64,000 nt of DNA from Chondrosia reniformis (lineage: Eukaryota; Porifera; Demospongiae; Chondrillida; Chondrillidae): NCBI GenBank assembly GCA_947172415.1, contig OX359199.1, positions 1,948,001 to 2,012,000 on the forward strand, given 5' to 3'. The position numbers were made by a program, and so were the translations under genes. Below the pieces are notes generated by a model that made no database searches, was not told the origin of the DNA, and saw only the letters and a list, made by a program, of their open reading frames with translations. Below are positions 10,596 to 22,900 of the stretch, one piece after another (position 1 is the stretch's first letter; the number at the start of each line of letters is the position of its first letter).

Positions 10596-13500
10596 TCAGA
10601 CTTTAGTTCCATTAATGAAAGGCAGCAGGTTCTGATAGAACCAGTCCTCTGTAAATCGGAGGTGATCAGTATCTGAAACAAGGAAATGCAACTTTCCAGC
10701 TGCATCCAATGTCTTTAAACCAATCCAGTCCTAAAATGACAAAATTAATATACAGATTAAGAAATACATTCAGGGGTAGATCTAAAAATTTGTAAGGGGG
10801 CTAGGTTATATAGGAGTGTGACAGAGAGAGGGTACATGAGGCAGCTTGACTGGTATTTTAGCCAAAAGTTGGAAATATGACTAGTACAAACTCAAACTCA
10901 GAAGGGGGTGTAGCCTCCAAAGCCCCGCCCGCTGAATCTGCTGCTGACACAAGTAGTACAGATTAACCTGTACTCTTTACCACTAGAAAAGTAGTATGTA
11001 TAACAAATTGACTGGACTTTTGATCCTTAACGGTGTAATGTGAACCAACGTATACAGAGGCACTGCACAACCATACGTACTTCTTGATAAAGTGGACTGT
11101 CCTTCATTGCATAAACCTGCTTGTCCTGTCCCTCTTTGTAGAAGCCAAACCACTAGTGAGTGAATAAAGGTTGAAAATACTCAATAAGCAGTATATATAA
11201 TCTACATAGGTAGTCACTATCAACCAGATTGTTCTAGATTAACTGTATCTCCTCTATAGCTAATGAGATTGGCATGAGGTAACTTTAAAGATGGAAGGAT
11301 TATTGCTGTTGCGATTGCAGTTCAGTGGCAGAGTGTCAGCAACTGAAGACAGCTATGCAATCCACTCCAATCACAACCTCTTCCTACGTATACAGATGAT
11401 CTATTAAGTTTTGTATCTATCAGTGTTTATTGTCTATTGCAAGGAATAGAAAGGATTAGGAAAAGGAATATGTGAATCACTGATTTATGAATAACAATTT
11501 AGTTAGAGGCTATGTAAGCAGAATCTTTACACATAATTAATAATTATTGATTTATACATTAAAAGCCATACGTGAATGTAACAATTTCTCTCAAAGTCAA
11601 CCATGCAATTTATGGATGTAATTGGAGCTACGTACGTACTTATACAAAGCCTAAGCAAAGGTTACAATGAAAATTTGTAAACCTTCAGTTATTGTCACTA
11701 ATATGTATTGCATTGTCCAAATTTTACATTTACTGCTTTTATAACACCTTCCCCGTGCATAACAGAGTTGACACTGATCATAAACAACGTACTTCACTCT
11801 CTTTGGGCTGTACCATTGTATCTTTGCCAAACATGACCATCACAAACTTGTTTAGCTTGATCAGATTCGCCTTGTAAGTAGCATTCTTTACCTAAAGAAC
11901 CAAATCATCAAACAGTACACAGTAAGCAGGCACGAGGTATGTATCTAAAAAAGAGATAGAGAGAGAGCCTGGAAAATATGATCCTTGGAAACAAGCAGTA
12001 CCTGACAAATAGACACAGAAGTAATTATAATCACAATTCAGTGGGGGTTACAATTTGATCTGTATCTATTATAATTTTGGGAATACTAATTAGTGCCTGA
12101 AAGATGAACAAGATGAAGAAATAATTGGATAGGTTTACAGGACCTGGTACTACTATTTCTGTTAATTATCCCTGGAATTAACCATATTAGTTAGGAAAAC
12201 TCTTGTATTCTCATCCAAAACTCTCACTAGGTTTAGTTCCCTATATGCATTTTACTCTAAAGTAGATGACCCAGTGGAGAAGAAGATGAAAGAGAGGAAA
12301 AGAAGAAAGAAAGACTCCTGTATCTTCATCCAAAGCTCTCTCCAGGTTTAGTTCCCCTATAGGCTTTTTTACAGAAGAGGCACAGCAGGTAGAAAAATGG
12401 TGTATTTTCATGTAGCATTATGAAAAATGGTGTAATGATAAACTCTCAGGACCTTTAAGTATGTACTGTGTATGTATGTACATACGTAGGTATGCACAGA
12501 CAAGGAGGAGCATATTATACTGAATTACTGAATCTCACACACATTTTCATTGTTGATGTCTGGCAAGAAGATACAATCTGCCTTGTATTTAGCCAGATTA
12601 AAGGGATCCTGCCAATATTCAGCTTGTACAAGATGCTCCTGCACAAATCTACATCAAATGAACAAGGATATTTGTTAAGGCAAGCTTCACATAGAGTACA
12701 TAGTTCCAATAGGAAACCATCTTCCGTTAATGGTTCAGCTACCTCACTAAATCCCTGTAATCTTACTCAGTCATTTGAAACATAAATTTCCAGAAATATT
12801 GTAGGGTCACAAGTTATGCGGAACATAACATATTCTAGTCTTAATAATCTATATAATATACGTACGTAGCTGTCCCTGTAAAGGCAAGATTTAGGTAACA
12901 TAAGTTGCTTGCATGCAATTCATTTACATTATATACTATGCTAGTTTGATTTACTAATCACATTTCAATAATTAATTGGATTATAGATGGGCATTTCTTC
13001 AACTGTGCCAGTTGATAAAGAAGACCCCCAGGGTTGAAATGACCGATTCCAAAAGATCAAACTACGTTTATAGATACTCAAATGACGAAAGATGACTCAA
13101 AGATAATAGGATCTTCTTAATCCAGACAATCTGAGCTTTTAGGTTGAAAGGCTTCATTTCAATCCCTTTTGAGCATTTAAAACCAGTCAGTGAAGACCAC
13201 CAGAGCCAAAATGTCCGACAAGAAGTTTCAAACAAAAATTGCCTCTTTAGATGCTCAAAAGAAATTAAAAGATAAACCCTATCAAATATAAACCACAAGT
13301 ATTTCCTTATAGTGTACCAGGAACATGAACTGTAGATGCGCATGCCTTCAACTTACGAAAGGTATGCACCGAGATCCAGAAGCTTGCGAACCTCATCACA
13401 GAGTGTACTGTTAGCCCCTGGGCACCTGGGAAAGCCAAACACTCCTTGATGTTGGCCACCCACAGATATCAGATTCCGCATCCCAAGGCCACAGCGCTGT

Positions 13501-15383
13501 TGAACTGCTCGCCTAAAGAGGACAACAGTACAATGTATGACGATGGTACAGCTGAACCTTGCTAAGACAAACTTTATGGGACCCACAAAACTGTCAGTGT
13601 TCTCAGTTGGGATAGCTTTTTATATCACCAAGACAACCAGTATATAACTCAAAATCATTGCATCCCAACTAAACAAGTCCTTTAGCTTTTATTTGTAGAA
13701 TATTAAACTTGATCGTGCTTGCACCTTCGATTAACATTCTTTCAAGTTTTTTCAAGTTCTTGTATGGAATATCAACCTTTTTTGAAGGGAAAGAAAGTCT
13801 TTCTTTGCCATAGCCATGTTTTTATGTAAAATAACTCTGTCAAAACCAAATACTGCTTGGGCTCGTTTGTGTAATCTGAAAATTTATATAAACTGTGTTT
13901 GTAATATACTTGCTAAGGACACAAGTTAATCACACAGGAATCAAAGGACCTAAGTATTATATTTGAGTGTCACAAATACTGTACACTTTGGGTAATCTAG
14001 CAAACCTCAAATATATAATACCTTTTCAATAAAGAATAGCTAATTTTTAATTAGTAAAGTATTTAATTTGTAGGTGATTTACAATGCTCAATCTTGTTAT
14101 GACATGACAAGCTTACAGAAATTGACCGCCCTGTGAGAACCCCATGGCATTAAATCCATTTCTAAGCTTTGGATCAGCTCTAATCTTGGCGCACACCATT
14201 TCAACCTGCGTATTCACATTCATAAAGAATCCATTCTCTATGTCTTGTGTAACACTGTCGCCGATCTCAATGGAGTAGACATAGATACCAGGGACCTTAT
14301 CCTCCACCATCTTCGTGATGTGCCCCATGCTTAGAGGGTTACAGCAGGAGTCTCCTACGTACGAATGTGTAACATGCGCAATAATAATAGTACATACATA
14401 TGTACATTACAGATGATCATTAATTATTTTAGCCAAAGACTAAGATATTTACATGTACATACATTTTAGTGTTTCAAAGCTAATAATAGCTCTGTAATAA
14501 GCTAAAATGGAATTAGAATGGCGCAAGCTTTTCTATATAATGAAGATTTTGCACCACGCTGCATAGTTACACTCTGTGGGGGTATGTATTCATATACTAA
14601 GGCCACTCCAAATTACACTTTAGTTTCCCGTCCACCGCCCGCATGCATTACAGGAACGAAGCCGCCTGCTTTTTCATTATTGTCTGTTATTGTTATTATA
14701 TACCAGTTATACCAGTATTACCCATTGTAAAACCCTCATAAAACGTTTTGCAGCTTGTAGTGTGGGCACTCGTCACATTTGCCTCGTGGTCTCCTACATC
14801 TAGTCCTACAGCGATGTGAAGACTATGACTCTGGTAAACACAAGCATTTTTGATGTTAGTTGCATTCGGATGCTTCTTCCGTGGACGATTTTTAATTAAT
14901 AATACATTGAAGACTATCTATTTATACACTTCCTGTCCATTTACCTTCTTGCATACACTATTATTGTAAAATAATGAAATAATGAATAATAAAAAATGCC
15001 CTCCCTCCCGCATGCTTTTTGGCAGCCGGGGGGACGGGAAACTAAAGTGTAATTTGGAGTGGCCTAAGTAGATATACATTTAACAAAAAGAAAAGAAGCC
15101 ATTTTATGTATTCCAGTTTAAATATCAAGAGCCATTTAAATGTATATAGAAAACATTAGCCCCAGTTTAACTGAAGGTACTGAACGGTGTCGGTACGTGC
15201 GTGCAGACTAAAATGAAGGAAATTAAAATTAGACGATTTCGAGCGAGTAACAATACACTGATGGAATGCGAAGGTGGTAATAAAGATCTCACCCATCCCG
15301 TGCCATATCACCAGTGGTACCGGGGTCACCTCGGCCGTAGCAATGGCAAAGAGAGCCAAAAGGACAATGTTCAAAGCAGCCAT
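10596..15383 (-). CDS. PPT1: Palmitoyl-protein thioesterase 1
   Basis: Lysosomal alpha/beta hydrolase that removes thioester-linked fatty acids from cysteines of degraded proteins. Seven exons: 15383-15293, 14354-14117, 13512-13357, 12648-12543, 11891-11793, 11152-11081, 10730-10596; they sum to 897 bp (298 aa), close to human PPT1 (306 aa), and all phases agree. The chosen Met starts a signal peptide ([17 protein letters not shown]); an upstream in-frame Met at 15413 would put charged residues before it. Key features are IWHGMGDSCCNP at the oxyanion region, the nucleophile elbow GFSQGGQF (Ser), [20 protein letters not shown], the likely catalytic Asp in KDTMVQP and the His in SDTDHLRF. All three triad residues are present. 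Neighbour: the carbonic anhydrase stop codon lies 183 bp upstream on the same strand. Family assignment is firm. Confidence 0.95.
12140..12440 (+). repeat. Two head-to-tail copies of the Penelope-like tail repeat
   Basis: The words CTTGTATTCTCATCCAAA and GGTTTAGTTCCCTATA near 12205-12248, then GACCCAGTGGAGAAGAAGA to CCCCTATAGGCTTTTTTACA at 12268-12374, match the sequence downstream of the reverse transcriptase at about 20970-21090. They lie in an intron of PPT1 in antisense. The second copy begins just after the hammerhead-like core position, so the core itself is missing here. Confidence 0.7.
14601..15064. mobile_element. PIF/Harbinger-type MITE in PPT1 intron 1
   Basis: A 464-bp element begins GGCCACTCCAAATTACAC and ends with the reverse complement GTGTAATTTGGAGTGGCC. 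The terminal inverted repeats match for about 33 bp, through TTTAGTTTCCCGTCC. It is flanked on both sides by TAA (14598-14600 and 15065-15067), the target-site duplication of PIF/Harbinger elements. No transposase is seen inside. The near-identical ends suggest it is fairly young. Confidence 0.85.
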
Positions 15384-15566
15384 TTTAAAGTCACGTGGTA
15401 GCATGCAGTCCATTTAGCTATATAGCCACACTGATCCATAATAAATACAACTTAACTGATATACTTCATCAAACGTTGAAAATCAGTATTATACTCTCAT
15501 AATTAATAACGAATTATTCTAGTACAATTATAATGAGAAGTTAATTATTAATAGACATTGTGAACG

Positions 15567-16397
15567 TCAGATAGAAGAGACAGTTCTATTATTTAACTTC
15601 TGGACACTTCGGAAATTGCAGGATAGACACTCCCCTTCATGCATCTGAATCTTTCTGAGCTTTTGAAGGTAGCTTGATGGGCATTTAATGGGGTTCTTCA
15701 GAACAAACCACTGAACCACCTCAGTACAGGGAGGTGTAGTCAGGGAACCTTCATAGTAATAGTAGTCCAGATTTTCGGGAAGCAGGTCCTTGAATTTAAT
15801 TCCTTCAATGGCAACCTTCTGATTGTAATCTGACGGAATAATAAGCTTCTCCCAGACACCATTCTCGCTTACACTGTCATCTTCTTCACAGAACACTCCA
15901 ACGACACTATAGGCGTCACCATCGGCAGAATTGCCCTGAAGGCCTTCCTTCAAGTTTACAAAATGTATTTCTGCTGAATACTGTTTTCCATCGACAGTAT
16001 GCTCGGATCCTTCTGTTCTGTTCCGTCCCCAGTGGAAGTGGAATTGCTGAACGATGTAGCTGCCAAGGTGATTGGTCAATCCGGCTTTATTAGCACCAGG
16101 AGCAAACAACACAGTATGTCCATTGTTGGTAAGGGAGCCAGACACTTCATCGTTCCACCCGGAGAGCTTTAACTGGATCAAGTTTGCTCCCTTCTGAACC
16201 GCGCTAGGAGTAATGTCTATTGGTGACTGTCTTTTCCCTTCAGAAACACAGCTAGGAAGGTCTTTCCACGAAGCTATATCTTTATATCCCCACTTTGACG
16301 CCATTGAACACTTGTAGAGACGATTCGAAACACGAAATCCTCTACGGCAAAGTCTAGGAATCACGCTAGAATGCCGCCGCAGTAAACTACAAATCAT
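15567..16397 (-). CDS. Alpha-carbonic anhydrase, intronless, probable mitochondrial leader
   Basis: Hydrates CO2 to bicarbonate. The 276-aa single ORF carries one alpha-CA domain (about residues 35-265). The three zinc ligands are H120 and H122 in QFHFHWG and H145 in EIHFVN; the gate Thr is T220 in SLTTPPC; the proton-shuttle His (H64 in human CA II) is H94 in NNGHTVLF. The catalytic set is complete, so activity is expected. The first 31 residues are Arg/Ser-rich without acids (MICSLLRRHSSVIPRLCRRG), like a mitochondrial presequence. An internal Met32 (MASKWGYKD) could start a cytosolic form. It lacks introns while its neighbours have 7 and 20 exons, so an old retrocopy is possible. A TATA-like run lies at 16398-16414 just upstream. 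Confidence 0.95.
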   Translation of the reverse strand: MICSLLRRHSSVIPRLCRRGFRVSNRLYKCSMASKWGYKDIASWKDLPSCVSEGKRQSPIDITPSAVQKGANLIQLKLSGWNDEVSGSLTNNGHTVLFAPGANKAGLTNHLGSYIVQQFHFHWGRNRTEGSEHTVDGKQYSAEIHFVNLKEGLQGNSADGDAYSVVGVFCEEDDSVSENGVWEKLIIPSDYNQKVAIEGIKFKDLLPENLDYYYYEGSLTTPPCTEVVQWFVLKNPIKCPSSYLQKLRKIQMHEGECLSCNFRSVQKLNNRTVSSI

Positions 16398-16429
16398 CGC
16401 GTATATATATATATACGCTTATGTTTTCC

Positions 16430-16998
16430 GGATGTACTGGTTCAAGTATCTCTTGGCGGCCATTTTAAAAGTATACTCCACGGATATTCTACATGTACGT
16501 ATGTACATTGGCAAATACACTGTCTATATGGAATTTGTTAGGCAAGTGAAAGGTATAGCTGGTTCACATCTATATGGGCACTCTAATAATAATGATAATA
16601 ATAATAATAATAATAATATATAGTGCAAGTGGACTTTTGGTTTGAACCATTATAACTCATTGTGGTATGTAATTTTCAAAGTCTTAAGTACTAGTGGGGT
16701 AGGGGAAATGTGTACATGTATGTGGAGCAATGTTTGCTCTAAAAATTGTCATTGTATAACACCCCCAACTGAAATGACATACAACTGATAAATTGTAGCA
16801 GTAATCCATAGCTAAGTGGTAGAAAATTAGTAGTGTAAACCAACTTTGTTGATTCCTAGCAATTGCTTCTTTACTTTCAAAAAACATTTGAATGCGATAA
16901 TGTGGTTTGATTATCACTCCAAGATCCATGCACTCAAAAAGTCAAACAATTCAAGTACATACTGTATATTTGAGTGAGTGTCTGCATATATGTGTCAT
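16430..16998. other. Gap between carbonic anhydrase and DDX23
   Basis: Holds a short (AAT)n tract at about 16584-16618 and otherwise AT-rich unique sequence. It must contain the DDX23 3' UTR (minus strand) at its right side and the carbonic anhydrase promoter at its left. No gene seen. Confidence 0.6.
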
Positions 16999-19900
16999 TT
17001 AATGAAGATAGATAACTTCGTCTTTCTTCTTTTTGGACATGACGGTCCCCGGCTTGTGTTGTGCATCTGGGTGATTCAACAACTCTGGGGGACAAGTACT
17101 AGCTGGACTGTTTAGTATTAGCTGCTTCAATTCATAAAACAAAGAGGCGTCTTCTTGAGTTAGGAAAGAGACGGCCACGCCCTCCTTTCCAGCACGAGCA
17201 GTTCGACCTATCCTGTGAGTATAATCTAGATCAAGTGTAGAAAATGATATTTATGTTACACAGTAGGATGGAGAAACTACATTGGGCAACTTATCCAGTC
17301 ACATAAGATTTTGTCATCTCACAGGTAAATTAGGATCGAGTTTGCTCTCCAGATTTACCTTCTATAGACTTTGCCATATCGTAGTTGATAACATGTGAAA
17401 CATCCCTATTGAATGACGAAAGTAAATATAGTTATTGGGCAATCAAACAAATAAAAATATATTAGTATGTATACATGAAAGATTGCTTTGATCAGAACCA
17501 TGCAAAGAATATTTATATATCTTTATGAAGCCTATAGTACCTCTATGTACATAGCTGCATATCACATGCATAGTGCCATTCAAAGATTCAAACATACCTA
17601 CCTACCTAATATCAATACCTCTACCAGCTACATCAGTGGCAACTAAAACATCTTTACTGCCATCTTTCAAACTAGCCAAAGCAAATTCACGTTGCTCCTG
17701 GTTACGACCACCATGAAGTGTGGTAGCTCGATACTGCAATCAAATAGTGAAAGATTTTAAGCATACCAAGAGTTGAGGTACAAACACTGTTACGTATGCT
17801 AGAGCCAAGGTTGTAACAACTTACTCCCAGTTTCTCCAGAGATCGGACAAGTACATCTGCTCCCTTCTTCTGATTAACAAAGATAATGATTGGTGGATCA
17901 ATACCACTGTCGAGGTACTGCAGTAGTAGCTTCCTAATATGGAACAATTAAATTTACACTATTTCAAATTACATATCTACCCTTTTGAATCAACAAAAAA
18001 CCTAACGCATACGGATTATAGTATAAATACCCAAAAATATCATAACTACATGTGCTTTAGGTAATGTACGTATTTGATACATGACACCCTCACAAACAGC
18101 ACATCAAGTCTAAAATATAAAAAGGGTGACAAGTTTTGATCAGTTGGTTAACATCTTCGTTGTGGTACTGTACTAACCGATATACGTATGTACGTACATG
18201 CCTCATAACATGCACTCATTTCCAACCAAACTGGTAATTAAAAGCTTCTTTATAGCCAATGAATACCTTATGGTTGAATGTCCAATTATTGAACTTAATA
18301 CTATACTGATAACTCAATCAGAAGAAATTAACCAAATCAGCAGGAACTGTACGTGTGTTTAACATAACAGGCTAATTAGTATAGAACTTGTGGACAGGAT
18401 CAAGTGTTCAGAACAGCATACCAGCAAAATAATAATATTAAGACATACGTATGTATATTACATGTAGTAGTAGATCACTGCATGTTAATTGTACTCACCG
18501 TTTCTCTCCTTCTCCAACAATATGCACAATCTGCTCCACTTTCTCTGTTGGTTTGCCTACAGATCCGATGTATACTACAGCTGGCCTTCTGAGGTAGGAC
18601 CTGGCAAGCCTCTCTACTGCTGGGGGCATGGTGGCAGTAAACATCACAGTCTGTAGCAACAGGAGGATCAATAGTATGCTGTCATCGATAGCAAGCTGTC
18701 ATCAACAATAAGCTATCAACAACAGTCATCCATACACAACAATAAGCTATCAACAACAGTCATCCACACACAACAATAAGCTATCAACAACAGTCATCCA
18801 CACACAACAATGAGCTATCATCAACAGTCATCCACACACAACAATAAGCTATCAACAACAGTCATCCACACACAACAATAAGCTATCATCAACAGTCATC
18901 CACACACAACAATGAGCTATCATCAACAGTCATCCACACACAACAATGAGCTATCATCAACAGTCATCCACACACAACAATAAGCTATCAACAACAGTCA
19001 TCCACACACAACAATAAGCTGTCAACAACAGTCATCCACACACAACAATAAGCTGTCAACTACAGTCATCCACACACAACAATGAGCTGTCATCAACAGT
19101 CATCCACACACTACAATAAGCTGTCAACAACAGTCATCCACATACAACAATGAGCTGTCATCAACAGTCATCCACACACAACAATAAGCTGTCAACAACA
19201 GTCATCCACACACAACAATAAGCTATCAACAACAGTCATCCACACACAACAATAAGTTGTCAACAACTGTCATCCACACACAACAATAAGCTGTCAACAA
19301 CAGTCATCCACACACAACAATAAGCTATCATCAACAGTCATCCACACACAACAATAAGCTATCAACAACAGTCATCCACACACAACAATTAGCTGTCATC
19401 AACAGTCATCCACACACAACAATGAGCTGTCATCAACAGTCATCCACACACAACAATAAGCTGTCATCAACAGTCATCCACACACAACAATAAGCTGTCA
19501 TCAACAGTCATCCACACACAACAATGAGCTATCATCAACAGTCATCCACACACAACACTAAGCTGTCAACAACAGTCATCCACACACAACAATGAGCTGT
19601 CATCAACAGTCATCCACACACAACACTAAGCTGTCAACAACAGTCATCCACACACAACAATTAGCTGTCAACAACAGTCATCCACACACAACAATTAGCT
19701 GTCAACAACAGTCATCCACACACAACAATTAGCTGTCATCAACAGTCATCCACACACAACAATTAGCTGTCATCAACAATAAGCTGTCATCGATACAGCA
19801 ATACATAATCTCTAAATATGTGTACATAATTAAGACTTGAAATGCATATGTAGAAAGTCCCAATATATAGAAGTCTGTCAGGATAAAGCCTTTTGGTCTA

Positions 19901-22900
19901 ACAATGTCTCCAATAAAGCAGTCACAGCTGTTCATTTAGTAGAGCTCTTTAATTACCTTATTGACAACATTTATGTATGTGTAGACGGTTCTGTATTTAA
20001 GCAATGTGTAGGTATCCCTATGGGTACTGACTGTGCCCCTGTAGTTGCTAATCTTTTTCTGTTTGCCTATGAGTATGGGTTTATGAAAGGACTACTTAAG
20101 GATAACATCACCCTAGCTATTAAATTTTCCAATACTTATAGGTATATTGATGACCTTTTATGTATTAACAACAAGGATTTTGAACTGTCAATTAGTGATA
20201 TTTACCCCAAAGAACTTATTCTTAAAAAGACAAATACCAGCCCTAAAAAATCCCCCTTTTTAGACTTAGATATAACCATTACTAACAATCAATTTATCAC
20301 TAAAGTATATGATAAGCGAGAGGACTTTAACTTTGATATAGTAAATTTCCCCCATTTAGATAGTAATATTCCTAATACCCCAGCCTATGGTGTCTTTATT
20401 TCACAACTAATTAGGTATTCTAGAATATGTAGTGACTTCTCCAGTTTTCAGGCTAAAAGTTTGCAGTTATGCAGTAGGCTTATTAAGCAGGGTTACAAAT
20501 ACTTTAAGCTAAAATCAACCTTTAAAACCTTCCTATCCCGGCAGCCTCTAGTTAGAATCAAGTATAAGCAAAAAGTAGCTAGTATGCTTAAGGACTGTCT
20601 TGTGTTACCCCATATTGTGTTACCCCACCTCCAAAGAAATGTTACTACTAGAAGACCGAAGGGTAGACTTACGTAATATGTCCTACTTGTGTCTATAGTT
20701 ATGCTGAGTCTGTTTTACCTGTACAAGCAAGATTACTAATAGATTTATAATTAATTCATAAAAGTTAATTGGACCTACATTCCTTTCATAAAATTAAATT
20801 TCATCATGTGTCTTAGTTAACACCTTATTTAACTTTTGGCGCCAAAATAGTGTATATAAGGCCCCTAGATTTAGCATAGTGAGCCAAGGATTCACAGAAG
20901 ATCAAGATAAAGAAAAAGACAAAGACTCCCAGGATCACTGATGAAGGGTGGAATTCCCAGAAACGGCTGTCTGACCCAGTGGAGAAGAAGATGAAAGAAG
21001 GGAAAAGAAGGAAGAAAAGACTACTGTATCTTCATCTAAAGCTCTCTTTAGGTTTAGTTCCCCTATAGGCTCTTTTTACAGAATAGGCATATAGCATGTA
21101 GGAAAATGGTATCTTAGATTTTTCATATGTACAAGCAAACTCTTATAAATGACTGTTCTTGGGCTATCTATACAGACAGTGAAACACACCTGTCTGAACC
21201 TGTGCTTAGTTGACCCAATATTAGCTAGCAGCTTCTCTGGATCCTCAGCGTCATCTGTAGTGGGAAGAGAAAGTGTTACCTAGGAAACCACATGATTAAC
21301 ACAGAACGTTTTGGTTTCGTGGACCTTCATCAGCTGAATAGGGGGGTGCACAACTACAGGGTGAATATATAGGGATGGTGCTGTGCCATGAAAACATGTT
21401 TATGAATAGACAATGATCAAAAGGGGAAAATGAGAAATGGAATTAATTAGTTATACATTGTAACTCAGAATGCCTACAGGCAAACCACATACCTGTGTCA
21501 GGCTTTTGATTGGTTACGGATAAATGTCCTAGGATCTTCTGCACTTCGGGCTCAAAACCCATATCTATCATACGATCAGCCTGGAAAACATCAAGTTCAC
21601 ATGCATACAGTAGAGACACTGAATTCTGATCAGCTTAATGGCAGTTAGATGTGCAATGACATAAGGACATCTCTGTACATCAGAATACAGAAGGTTTAGT
21701 CCATCATAACACAATACAATTTCTAGTTTACTTTTAAATTATATACATGTATTCTGCAGTTGAAATGGGTGCATTGGATAGATTGGTCGATGGATGGAGA
21801 GGTGTGAAAAGTACAAATAATGACTTACCTCATCTAACACAACATAGGTGCATCTGCCAAGAACTAGATAACGATTTTCTGTGGGAAAATGAAAATGAAA
21901 ATGATACATCTTAACACTCATAATGTGTGTATAAATAATACTACATATATAAGTATGTCTACTAACATACCTAGGACATCAATAAGTCTGCCTGGGGTAG
22001 CAATAACTATTTCACATCCTTGTCGTAGCTGAAATCCTTGTTCCTCACGAGACAGCTGTGGGATAAAGGAGTGGGAGTAAACAAGTGTTGTGTGAGGAAG
22101 TGTGAGTAAACAAGTGTTGTGTGAGGAAGTGAGTAAACAAGTGTTGTGTGAAGGAGTAGAAGTAAACAAGTGATAGGATGTCATTCTAGGATAGGCATGG
22201 TTTGTGTGTCCATCATATTTACTCCTCCAATTATAGATACTGTTCTTATTCCAAGAGGTTTAGCAAACTTCAGTGTCTCTTCTTCAATCTGTTGTGCCAG
22301 TTCACGTGTTGGGGCAAGAATCAAGGCATATGGACCTTCATCCTCTTCTGCCTCTCTAACCACTTTGGGCAGCTCAGTAATCCACACAAGCAAAGGAATG
22401 ACAAAAGCTGCAGTCTTTCCAGAACCTTGAAGTAAAAGAACATTAAGAGCTCACACAGACAGTAAGTAGAACCAAACCACTCACTGACCCTACCGGCCAC
22501 CATCAACTGTACTGTACATCTGATAAAGCCAGATGCAACATAGTGACAACACAGTACAAGCTATCATGTAACACTTGTGCTTTATAATGATACGGCAGAG
22601 TATTGATTAAATATTCATTGGGAAAGTCAGAGAATATGAAACATATGACAATTACATTTAAGCTTTGATACTATAAAGACAACCCAGGAAGAGTAAGAGT
22701 AGGACACTGGAAACCACAAGTACTATAATTACCTACAAGCCAAGGTTGCATGTTGATCCAACTTCAAATCCTAACAAACCTGTTTCTGCAATGCCAATTA
22801 TATCCCTGTTCTGTAGGCCAATGGGAATGGCCTGTCTCTGAATAGGAGTGGGGTCCTTGTAGTTAAGGTGATCAATTACTTTTAAAATGGAGGAAGGGAT

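Larger units (their letters stand above)
19810..21140 (+). mobile_element. Penelope-like retroelement, 5'-truncated, with dispersed tail
   Basis: A reverse-transcriptase ORF (19837-20676) is followed by about 450 bp of non-coding tail ending near 21140. It sits in the DDX23 intron between exons 16 and 15, antisense to the gene. The tail from about 20890 recurs at 12140-12440, 26545-26670 and 34385-34640, so it behaves as the conserved 3' part of a family mostly left as 5'-truncated copies. No GIY-YIG endonuclease coding was recognised. The RT has no stop within 279 codons, suggesting a recent insertion. Boundaries are approximate. Confidence 0.65.

Noticed and set aside
18700-19795. Regular repeats resembling a CRISPR array
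   Set aside because: The 34-bp units are contiguous with no unique spacers and lie in an animal intron, so this is a minisatellite.
21314-21333. Second hammerhead-like core on the minus strand in a DDX23 intron
   Set aside because: CTGATGA and GAAAC are present but only eight bases separate them, too few for a helix II, and no suitable helix III follows.
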